DNA of 64,000 nt, taken from positions 434,001-498,000 of the forward strand of contig CAWUHX010000082.1 of NCBI GenBank assembly GCA_963922205.1, written 5' to 3'. Under the pieces are notes generated by a model, which had not been told where the DNA came from, searched no databases, and saw only the letters and a program-made list of their open reading frames with translations. The DNA is from Romanomermis culicivorax. Taxonomy: Eukaryota; Nematoda; Enoplea; Mermithida; Mermithidae. Position 1 is the stretch's first letter. The number at the start of each line of letters is the position of its first letter. Below, one piece after another: positions 1-12,300 of the stretch. Both the position numbers and the translations under genes were made by a program.

Positions 1-322
1 GAACCACACATAAACGGACACTTGAATTTTAATATAATCACTAATAAGTTCATCGGGTATAGAGATACACTATTTCGATTCATGTTTTCAGATATCTATC
101 CATTAGATGCATCGATTAGTATCTGCTTCATCAATCTGGAAATCAAAAAGTATAGTTTGACTGAAATGATAGGCACAAATTTGATAAGGCCTTCTGAGTG
201 AAGTCGAAGCCATTCACAACCCACTTGGGTGTTTCAGGCTGCAAAGTCTGTGTTAATACAATGATTGAAATTTTTCTCTCATTGACTTTCCCAATAGAAT
301 GTAGAAAATCAAAAATTCTCAC

Positions 323-383
323 CCTTAACGCAAGTTCCGAGGTAAAGTCCACCACCCGATCTCTCGTAGCCGGGGGCGCACTC
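323..383 (-). CDS. unc-52: Perlecan exon: laminin EGF fragment
   Basis: Twenty codons ([20 protein letters not shown]) of a laminin EGF-like module. This is the last exon that can be supported before the left edge; an apparent continuation at 143-260 falls out of phase. Confidence 0.8.
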
Positions 384-3300
384 CTGCAAAATAAAACGGG
401 AAAATGCATAAGTTTTCAGAAGTAATTTGCACCCTCAACGTACTTCGCACGAGAGACCCTGGTATCCTTCCGGACAAAGGCACTGTTCGACGGCAAAAGC
501 CTGGATTTGTTGCGTATCCGTTGGCACGGCTATGTCGAGCACTACTTCTCCCAAACTGTGAAACAATTTTGCATATTGGAATAAATATGGCAAGTGAATA
601 GAAAACAAAGTTTTACGTGATCAATCTTTTCTTTGTTTTGACGTGACTTGGAAAAATAATTTACAGTTTCTGTGTACTATTCATTCATTTTGGAAAATTG
701 TCAAATTTCACACTTACTCTTTTTTAGATCAACCCTTATTTTTCTTCGATGAACAGATCAATTGGGTGAGGGAGGGAGTAAAGACTAGAACTTTATCCCG
801 TCGCCCGCAGATGTAAGAATCTGAACTCCTACTGTAACTTAACTATAAGCGATAAAAAGTTTCTTTACAGAAACACTGTCCTACATTTCATGTATAATTC
901 CAATTTCTCAGATTCTATCGGAACTCTCTCGAATGCTTTATAGCGACGATCGGCTAGGCCTTCAACTAAACCTCTTCCTTGAATCACGGTTCGAAGTCAA
1001 GTGCAGTAATATTCTTTTGACGCCACCCATTAATTAGAGCTCCTACCATTTTTGGAACTTTCTCGAAACAATCTCTCTTTAAATTCCGTCCAGAATTCTT
1101 ATACAGGATGATACAGGGTGAGCCAAAAAAAGGCGACCGGTACTGACTTTCATAGTTTACAAATGGGTGAAGCATTTTTAATGCGGTTTCCTTCCGTCGA
1201 TAGGTAAAACATCTGGCATAAAAAGTGCAAAGTTTCAGCTAGATTGCTCCAATATTGATTGACTAGAATCTAAAATACTAAACGTTGATTTTTTTTGCAA
1301 ATAAATTTTGAAAAATTGACAAAATCGAAAAATAGACAAAAAATTGAAAAATTGATCAAAGTTTTACAACAGAAAAGTAAATAGATCCAATTATGCGAAC
1401 CATAATTGGATCTATTGTACTTTTCTGTTGTAAAACCAGAGCCATTTTAGTTTGTCTTACTTTCTGCTTCACCACTAATTTTAATCGTTTTTCGATCTGG
1501 TCAACGACAGAATTGATTTTGTTTTGATTTTGCTTTTTCTGCCAATTTCAAAAAAAACTCTTAATTTTGGCGAAATTTTGCCCCATATTGAAACAAGCAG
1601 TTTATGACTTCAATTTACCTGTAACTCACAAATCTGGATGGCTTTCAAAGTATCATTGTGTGTGAAAAGCTTTACAAATTTTTTCTCACAATAGGGCAAC
1701 TTTCACTCTGATTTCACAATTTTTACTCTTGGAAAAATGACCACTTTTACTAAATTTATGTTTGTACAGTAACCATAAATGCTAGAAGCATAAAACCTGG
1801 TCTTTATATCAAAGATAAACTGGGCATTTTAATGCAGCAATCCGCATTAAAAGAGCTTAATCCGTTCAAAAGTTATGGAAGTCAGCACCAGTCGTCTTTT
1901 TTTGGCTCACCCTGTATAAAGTGGCATGCTCAAAATAAGAATCGTCAGCCAGTCAGGCAGTCAGTCAGATTCTGTCGTCCGGTGAACCTCCAGGGAGTCT
2001 ACCCTTCTTCTATTGTATATTTCTATTCATCCGTTATATAGTTATTTCATATTATCTTATGATATTCTATAGTTCTTCCTTTTATACGTACATACTCTGT
2101 ATTCTAAGAAATATCGATGTCCACTGGGTTTTCTTCTCTCCATGACTGCATACCAAGTTACCATCCAACCCATTGTCTAATGTACACAAAATGTTCTAAA
2201 ATCTGGATTCTAAACTAAGCTACAGTAATCCTGTGTGTTAACTTTACGCTCAAGTGTCTTAACCAGACCAATAACCTGCAATCCATACATGCACAAATAC
2301 AGGACGAGATCCATTAACTAGAAGACCAAGTCTGAATCTGTCGAATCCAACATTTTTGGGGTATTTAGGCCGCAAAAGCCTCAAGCATACGAATTTTTGA
2401 AGAATTTTTTATACCACTTCCTGGGATTAGACTGAAAAAATTAATTTCTGGGACAAAAAATATTTGGATTGAAATTTACCGCATGAACTCGGGAAAATAA
2501 ATAAATCGCCGTCAACTACATTCTATTTTTTCAAAACAAGCTTTGGCGCGCAGAAAGATGTTCATGCAAACAATAAACAACCTACATATGAGGAAAAAAT
2601 TTTCTTTATTTAACTGTAGCATTTAGGCGAAAAAGTCAAAAAAAAAAATTTCGGCATGATGCAGATCTGCTGTTTACTCACCCTAACCGATTTTAACGGA
2701 TTATTTTGCTTTTCGAGGCTCATTTGAAAATAAGTCGGCTATACTCATTAAACTGAAATATTAAGCGATTGTATGTCGTTACCTCGACTAATGTTAGAAA
2801 TGAAACATGAAAAACGTTTTTCATCAACCGCCCTTCACCTCGACCACCCTCTTACATCGACCATCCCTTTATCTCGGCTGCTGAAAATCTGAAGTGATCC
2901 TAAGCCTAAGCCCAAGCCCAAGTCTGAGCACAAGCCTATTTGTATTACGTCTGAATACTAAACACTGGTCAATTGCATCACAAAATGCGTTTGAATTCAG
3001 ATTCCATAATTTTAGTTTGATTTACTCTAAAATTGCAGCCTTAAATCGTGATTTATGAAAAAAGCAAAGGTTTTCATACATTAAAATATAACTTGATATT
3101 ATAGACGGTCGAGGGAAAAGGATTGTAATAAAAAAGGTTTTTGATATTAAAATACATTGATCGAGGTAACCGCAATTTAACGCATAACTTGACGTAACGT
3201 TAGGGCTATGGTGATGTGAAGGTTGAGTCGATGGGAGTCAATGATTTTTTGGGTACACAATCAAAAACTCGATATTACACTACCGTGTGTATCGTTCGGC

Positions 3301-6300
3301 TATTTTCAGCAAATGCAGCATCAAGTGGACTGTTTCAAAATTTACCTAGATTTAGTTTGCCCTTGCACGTGAGTCGCTCGAATAAGGAACGAATCTAAGC
3401 CGGCCAACGTCATCAAGAAATGTTCTCTGGTCACTTCTTGACCATCTTCTCTATTCCAAGACGTCTGGATAATAGATTAAAGTTATAGTTATCATGCGAA
3501 TTGTAAAAATTTTTATTGCATAAAGTTCTTACTTCATACATGTCGATCAAAATCTCATTCGGCCGATCGGCTTGAAAATTCCGAGGACCTTGGTGAATTA
3601 GTGTAATTTCGTTACCCTTCAAAACGACCAACGGGTCGTCGACGCGTCGACCGTGGCCGAAAAATTGAAAGAAAAATTTCAATTTTCCGCCGTAAGACGT
3701 TAACTAGAAAAAAAACGGACTTTCAATTTTATGGAGTACGATACAATGCCTAAAGTCGCTCATCATCGTCATCGACCTGGACTACCCATTGAGAAATGAA
3801 AACGTTGGCATACTGTGCAGGTTTATTATCTTTCAGAAAATCTTGCGTAACACCCGACTGGTATTTTTAAAAGTCTAATGGTAACGGGTGTTCAAGAGGA
3901 CGTGTTTAGTGATCTATCTCGTGTTCGTTTTTTAGTTAATGCCTACATGTGTTAAGTTACTAGAGATTTTAATCCCGCCCATAGCAAGATTAAAGAACCT
4001 TCATATCAAATGAATGCTTTATGGTTTAAAAGGGTAAAATATCCATAGTTTTGTAGGTTCGGGAGATCATGTGATTTACGTCCCAAAACCACATTCTCAA
4101 GCTTCTTCGAGAGTAAACTTATCTCTGGAGTTGGCAAAAGAAAGCTTTTCACACTGTGGAAGTCGCAAGTTGTAAGCTCGCTTGAAATGATGATCAAGAA
4201 GACAATTGCAGTATGTTATCTGGTGCACAAATTAAAACTGTCCTGCACTACCCTTAACGGAACTACTGGTTTGGAACGAAAATCTTTTTGATATTAGAAG
4301 GTTTGTATCATGCCACCTTCATTGTTGGTTTATAGGACTGATAATTTTGTCCATAGTCTCAAAAAAGTTTGCTGCACGACCTTGACTACATTGATGCAAA
4401 TAAAGTGAAGAAGTAGTTTGACGCTTGGAAATGATCACTGGTTTTTCATGAACCGGCAAATATTATGGTTGTACTCATACATGCACGTGGAGGGTTTGGG
4501 GGGGTTTGGCCCCCAGCAGATTTTTATTGACCCCTAGGTTGAAGAATATGCTGCTTGGATGTTAGAAGACTTTCTGAGACCTTTCTTTTCATTATCGGGA
4601 GTGAAAAAAAATTTTGTATCCCAACCCCTGTCCTGGCTGACCCCCCTCAGAATTTCTATGCTGTGCATGTATGGTTATACTCCGTTCATTTTCAAATGAG
4701 CCCCAGAATTTAAAAAATCAAGAAATCTTCAAACAGAAGATGATCGTGCATCGCAAGCTGATACGTTCTTTTTCAAAGTTGTATTACTAACTGCTACAGT
4801 CAATCTGAGAAAAAACGGCCGCGGACGCTGGATGCTCATTTTTTGCATTAACATATTGTTTTCTTCATGAGGCTCGTATGGAAAAAGCAGACTGGACGGT
4901 TCGCATAGAACTTGAATAATAAACTGTTTTTCACCCAACTTATCAGCAAAAGATAGTTTCAAAAGAAAGACTTTTCGAGACATTCCACTGTTTTACCAAC
5001 CATGATAGATGTTGTGCCGACCAGCAGGGTGTATGGGTAAAACTTCTTTCCTGGAGACATAAATACCCCCGACTGAACTTTTAAAAACGAAAAATCATCA
5101 TTCAAAAAAATGGTCCTGTGCCTCTAAAAATTGCCAAAAAGTCAGATTTTTTAGCCAAATTTGTCTTTTTAAGGAGCTTATACTCCGTCCCTTAAATTTT
5201 TCCCCGAGTTTTCCTTTCTAGATCCTCCCACCTTAAAAAATTTTGGACAAGCATCTGTGGTGCCGACCTGGAAGTATTTTGTGAAACAAAAATTTTGAGT
5301 GATATCGCTGCAAGGTCAGGAAAGATCAAGAAAATATCCCCTATCTATTTGGCCTATGGAAGACCTGATGATAGAGCTTTGAGATTTAGCTCTCAAATAC
5401 AGATGTGTTCAGTAGCCAAACTCGATAATTCACCTTGTTGCCTCCTAAACGGCTGGGCATCTTCCAATACAGTGTTTGACTCTGTCGATCACCAGGTTCG
5501 ATGCTCAGGTATCCGCGGACGCTGGACAAATCGGCTTGAGTCTGGTCGACATTTCGCTCCCTGATATCGCTTACGGCAACTCCTTGATCATCATACGAAA
5601 AGACAACGCGCTCCTGAAACATTAAGAAGAGTAATCACTGTCAAACAGGAATTATGTATCAATTAGCAAAAATTTTTACTTGAGTTCTGAAGTAGTTCGA
5701 ACTATGGCAATTCCTCGTGATGCCCATGCAAAAGCATCTTATGCAACCTTGAGGGTTACTTGGCGCCAAATAGAACGAATATTCACCGCATTGGCCGCAA
5801 TCAGGGCCGGAGGCATACGTCTGTGTATGAAGAATGAAAATTTAATTGAATTGTAAATATGTTCATTTCGGATTACGTTAGTCTACCCCATTAAATATGC
5901 TCAAATAACCTCGTAAAAATTGGTAAAACATTGAAGAATAAGTCATTTTTGCTTAGAACTGCAAAAGCTGCCAAAAAGAATTGTAACTAGTAGAAGAGAA
6001 CAGCTTTTCTCCTAAAGTAAAAGTCATGATTTCCCATAGAAAAGTGCCTATGCTGAGTGGTTTAAAAAATCACCCGTCTCAAAATGCTACCCTACAGTAA
6101 CCAGAGCATATCTGAAATTCTAATTCCTGGAATTCGGTAGCAAAATTTAGTAGTAGTCTAGGTTAATGCTTTAATATCATTCTTTATTTCCATTCATTTC
6201 CGACATTCAGATTCCTTGATACAGCTTAACGTGAAACCACTAAATTTTGTGATTTTCCATGGATTATTTTTGAACCGATCTCAGAGAAATCGATAAATAA

Positions 6301-9300
6301 TTTTAGGTAAAATAGCGTTGAAAAGTCAAGTTCCGAATGAAAATCGGTCAATCAGATCATAATGGATGAGGATTTGATCTCAATTATATTGAAATAAATT
6401 TTTTATCCTTAGACAGCTCTCAAATTTTGTTGATAATTATCAAAATTAATGTTTGTAGCCCAGAAACCAAACTTCTACTATTTAGTCAGTTCAGTTTTTA
6501 ATGCTGGTAAAACATTTTTACAGTAATCTCACGTCGTAATATACTAATACTGCCGATTACACAATTTTCAAGGAGCGACATAGATGGCAGAAAAAGACTT
6601 TACCTTGAACGAGTACTAATCGGATCTACTGTAGACATAGGTATGAAAAATCAAAATAAGGTGATAAGCTATCTGATGAACAAAGCCCGAGCACTCTAGC
6701 TTGACAGGCTGAAGCACTAGGGGATCTTTTTATGAGCCATTTTCGGATCACCGTACATTTCCGGAACTGTCGAACAAAGTTTCATTTAGAGATAGAAGAT
6801 ATCCGAACACAGTTTAATATTCTTCTGGAACAATCTACCTTGCAAATACATCGTTCCCTATCCTTAGTGGACGTTCCTGCTTCATGGCACCTGGTCTGCG
6901 GTACGGGGCGACAATCTTTGACCGTCATTATTGCGTCGGGAGTGGCCAAAACTCGCCCTTTGACGTTAATGGCTTCGCAGCTGTACGCACCTTGATCACG
7001 TTCCCTATAAAAATGCCAAAAATGGTGAAGATGAAAATTACTCACAATTATGGAAAAGTAATTTATTCATTTTCTGTGCAGTCATGTGAGAAAATTAGGT
7101 CAAATACTTTCTTGGTGAGCTGTGGATTGCACGATCCCGTTCCTTTTTCCTGAAGTTCACTCATTGCTCATTTTTCCTTATTTTACCGCATTCCTCGTTG
7201 ATTGATTTAAGCATATTTGTCCGCTCATTTTATTTTGTTCATCTGATCTACTACGAGTGCACCCGTTTTTTGTTACTTTCATAGAATAAGCCTCATGACT
7301 AATCCTGTAAAAATATGTAATATTTTCAAACGAACCGTGACGATTGAAAACTTTAGATTCCGCTAATGTCAGATTGAGAACAACAAGCCTTTGACAAATC
7401 TCCTGTCAAAGACGCGGTTTAGCAGCGGAAGCTGAACTAAAGCCCCTATTTGTGAACAGATCACGAGAATAAAAAACAAAGCGCAGCGTTTCGAATGCAA
7501 TACAGGTTCATGAATATTCAGCGTGAGGTGTACATCTCAAAATTCTCTGATCCCCCACAAAATTAAAGTCTAAATTTTTGTATTTATGATTAATATTTTT
7601 TCCGCTTCGACAGTTCATCGTCTCATCCAATTTATCACGTTCTATCTTTTGAATATTATGTCAAATAAGTCTCTGCCGGCTCAAACGCCCTCGTTAAAAG
7701 ATCTATTTCCGAACCTGATAATCGGATGTCACGCGAAGCTATATTGATATGGGGTCGAAAAAAAGACTAGCTGAGCTGCAGTTGCTTTAGCTTAGCTCGA
7801 CACTTTATACTATCGCCGTTGAGGTACAGTTCAGCATCAGCTTGTTTCATTCATAAAAAGCATCTTGAGAGAGGTATACTGCAACTGAGTTGTAGCTTAA
7901 CGCTGTATGTTATAACATCGTCGTTAAAGTGCAGCTCAGCTGCACTTCAACTTCCTCGATATTGTTTTGCGTGTGTATTTGAGTTAAGCTGCAGCTAAGT
8001 TTCAACTTAACGGCAATCGCATAATATATAGAATTAAGCTACAGCATCTCGTTTTACAAATGATGGAGGCAGAACAAGTGTTTCGGGGGCAAGAGGATTT
8101 TAGGTACGCAAAATATACATAATCAATTTCTATCATTATGGGAATTGAAGAGTATAATCTTCCTGTAATTTTGAATTGTCAAATTATTTCATAAAACGAT
8201 AGCTGGTGAACATATTGGAAGAAATATTTCAGAATAATTAAACTGAAAATCATTTTTTCAACTGAAATCATCATTATTAGCCTCCGCATCGTCATGAACC
8301 AATTTAGCGTTTTTGATACAGTAAAAAGTTTTCGACTTCTTAAAAATTGCATGTCAAATACAACGTACTTTTAAAGTTGTCGTTGCATCTGCCAACTCAA
8401 AATAAACTAGCGGAAGCAAACAATCAGAAAATCGAATACAAGTGGAGTTTCCATTCCTTAAGTCACGTGTATTTTTTAATTCGAAATAAAACTCATTCAA
8501 TTGGAAAAAGAGTGCCTGCTTTCTGACTCACTTTGCTATGATTTGACTGTTTCTGTGAAACATTAAAAAGAAACAAGACGAAATCTTCCTGAAACTTACA
8601 ATTTTTCAAAGTCATCTTGTGGCTCAGAAGTACCCAAAGAAGCTTCGTTTACGCGTTTCTCACTTGCTGGAATATTTATCACTGCAAAAATAATGTATCT
8701 ATTGAAAAGATGCACAAACTTTTGGGTTTTTGATTGTATTAGATTAATGAAAACAATTTAGGTTAAATAACGAATCTAAAGCATAATAAAGCAAGGTCCC
8801 AAAAAATTAAGCTGCTGAGTGCTGACATTTGTATGATAATTACAAGTTTCATGATAACGTGATTTTTGATAGTTTATAACGAACAGTAACGAGTTGTGAT
8901 TCGAAGCATCAAGCCACAAAAGAAAATTGGAAATTCAACAACAGTATGAATTTAAAGAAACAATTTTCTAGAATAATGGGGATAAAGCGTAAGGATGAGA
9001 CGCTTATGTTCCGATAACTCGAATATCCCGTTACCTCGACCGTCCCGTTACCTCGACTAATGTTGTTTAAAAAAAATCCCATTACCTCGATTGTCCCGAT
9101 ACCTCGACTATTTTGTGACGTCAAAAATTGCACTTATTTGGATAGATCGATAAATATGCAAATCGATTTGGAGTAAAAAGTTTTTAAAATCATGGTTTGG
9201 ATGTGATGAGATTTAAAAAGTATGGAGCATCAATTCTATTATGACTACACTACAAAAAAGAAAAAATATTTGCTTGCGCACATAAGTTAGATTTTGTTTA

Positions 9301-12300
9301 TAAATTAAGGGAATAAGTGCAGAATGATGATATTCCCACAAAAAAAATCAAATTTAAATGGTGTCAAAGTTGAATTCATAATATGCAGCTCAGTCGAGGT
9401 GACGGGATAGAGCAAAAAAGGTTTTATATTTCATAAAAATTCATTGGCTTTACACATTAGTCGAGATGAGCTTTACACATTAGTCGATGTAAGGGAGGTC
9501 CAGATAACGCTGCTGAGCGCTGACAATTTTTTGATCTCAGGCTTTATGATAACGTCATTTTTTTTGTATTTTCACAATTTATAACGAACAGTATCGAGTT
9601 GAGATTCGAATGTCATTAGCTTCAAAAGGAAATATCATTAATATCAAACCCTTTTGAAAACCACTAAACCAAGAATTTACTATCAAATTGATTCCCAATA
9701 GTTCGGAAATTCAACAACTGTATGAATTTTAAGCAAAGTTTTCTAAGATAATGGGAATAAAGCATACGAATGATACGGAAAGTAATTATTTATAGCAACT
9801 ATCTATTATCCAGATCTTTTTTTGATGCACAAAATACCATTTTTCATAGCTTTTTGAGTAAAAAATTTTGCTGTGTAAACAGCTTTGGCTTCACGCATTT
9901 CTATGCTTTTTTAATTTACAAGAAACAAAAACAGAAAAGCCCGGCAGAAATACAAACTGTGCAATTGGATGTTCTCCACCAAGAATGATCAACATGGTCT
10001 ACCATAGGAATCAACTCACGTCACTCCAGAAATGGTCAGCGTGCCGAAACCGTTGATCGAAGTTTGAGTGCAACGTGGCGGATCGCAAACTGGACCCCAA
10101 TTCAAACGCCAACTTATGTGTGGCACGGGTACTCCCGTGGCACGGCAATTCAAAACGGCGGTTTCGCCTATGCAAACTTCCAGCTGTCGAACGGGCGGTT
10201 CGACGACGGTTGGCGGAACTGAAAATGGATGATGACAAGCGAGTTTCATGAAACCATAGCAAAACCAATTTTAATTTTCCATTTGTATTAATTTCAAATT
10301 GAAGCAGAAATCCTATTCAGCTAGTAGTGCAGCCTGTGACTTGACGTAGAATTCATATGTTTTCATCAATATAGCCCAAATATTCAGTCGCGTGTTTGAA
10401 CACGATTCAGTTTGTCATAATCGGTATTTAATTTGGATTTGCTATACTTTGTGATCTTAGTGTAGTTGTTATTGTTGAAACGTGGAAGTGGACTACAGCA
10501 TAGCTTTTCTGTGACACTTTCAACAAAAAACGAATATACAAAATAATTCGTTGATGTACTCTGGAAAAGCATGACTCCTAAAGAAAAAGTCATCTCGACT
10601 AACGTAGATGCAGAGATGTGAGTACGCTTAAAAGAAGAAAACGTTTCTAAGGCAATCAGTCTCCATTTGAATATATTAGATCAGGAGAGTTTACAAATCG
10701 TTTTCTGTGGGACCTTCAGTGTATTTATTTATCCATTCAGAACTTCTGGTACTCACAGACTTCATTATCATGCATTACTAAAGTTAACTTGTCAATGCTC
10801 CCTCTCGAATATTCCTTTTGATCCACAAAAAGCACAATGGCACCCATTTACGAGGCATATTGAACAGATGTTTTTTCACTCATTCAGAACTCCTACAAAT
10901 CCAGAAAATTCATTGTTTAGACTTTTTACAATTTATTTTAGAGAGATAAAAAATGAGCGAATATAAAGTTTCTATTTTCCCTTATTTATTTATTTACCGC
11001 ATCCAACTTCGTCTGAGCCGTCCTGGCAGTCATTTTGTCCGTCGCAATGGTAACTCCTCGGTATACATTGCTCCCTCGCTTGGCATTTGAATTCTTGCGG
11101 AGAACACGATTCACCAGGTTGTTTGACTCCTTGAATTAAATTCAATCGATGTGAATTCATATAGTAAAATTCGTTTTCACTGTAGCAACAGTTTTGACAG
11201 CACATAATTTCTTGTTAATTTATAGTAAGCATGCATGGATTTGATACCACGGGAGGTAGATGTCATTCATTAAAGGATTGGAACGGTACCTTGGCCTGCA
11301 GTGTAATTAGGGTTGATAGGGTTGAATGGCTACTTAGATAATTTATATCGAGGATTTCATCACTGTAGATTTGCCACTGATATGCAATAATGTGTTGTAT
11401 CTTGGCCGAGTAGCTGACCCTTCAGGGAACATTCAGGACCGGACGGGAGGTTGGCTGATATCCTGTTGATAAGGTCCTAGATTAGATCGCGCATGCCTTA
11501 CTATAGTTGTTGACTTGTTTGAGTAGGCATTGCTTATTAGTCACCCGTTAATCTTTTTACCTGAAGTTTTCCTATTCTGTTAATTTTTTGATCATTTTTG
11601 TTATTGTAAAAATCTTACTGTAAAAGTTTCGTGTAAACGATTTAGTCGACAGTAATTATTTTCGTCATTCTTCCAAAAAGCATGCTTTCATCAGTTAAGA
11701 AACTTAAAAGCTTAAAAACTACGATCCAATAGTAAAAATTCTGAAAATTTCATTCACTAATCTTTGAAGACACAAATTATGTAAAAAAACTATTAACACA
11801 AAAATTTAAAAAAGTGACTTGTTCATTTTTTTCGATCAAAAGTGTAATAAAAAAAAATTCATCAAAAAATTAACCGAAAGCGAGACAGCTGATAAAGAAT
11901 ATCGAAGATTGACTGAAAAATGGCGATAGGCTAACAGACAAGCCCTGTAGACCTGCAGGCAACAAGTTTGTTTTAAACAACCTACAAGCCACAAGGTAAC
12001 TCATACAAGTCGGCAACTTGCAGCTACCAGTTAGCAAGTAATAGTTTACATATAGTGGAGCTACGGGGTCCGTAGGGTTGGGTGAGGTCGTCAAGTGACC
12101 GAAAACTTTAGCAGAGACGGTTACTGTAAGGAAAAAAATTCGATTTTTTCGCCTTAAAATTTCGAGTAGGTTAAAAATTTTAATTGTCGACTTTGACATT
12201 ATTTTCAAAAATGAGCAGTTTCTATCTGAAAATTAACGTTTTGCTGTTTTTTTCGCTCAGAAAATTGGGTTACGGTATCCAATCAATTTTAAGTGTATGA

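Noticed and set aside
143-260. Candidate further perlecan exon
   Set aside because: Using either nearby AG acceptor, the phase required by the exon at 323-383 gives an immediate stop, and no laminin EGF cysteines are seen.
10667-10966. 99-codon plus-strand frame in a perlecan intron
   Set aside because: No recognisable domain, ordinary intronic composition and no splice or promoter context.
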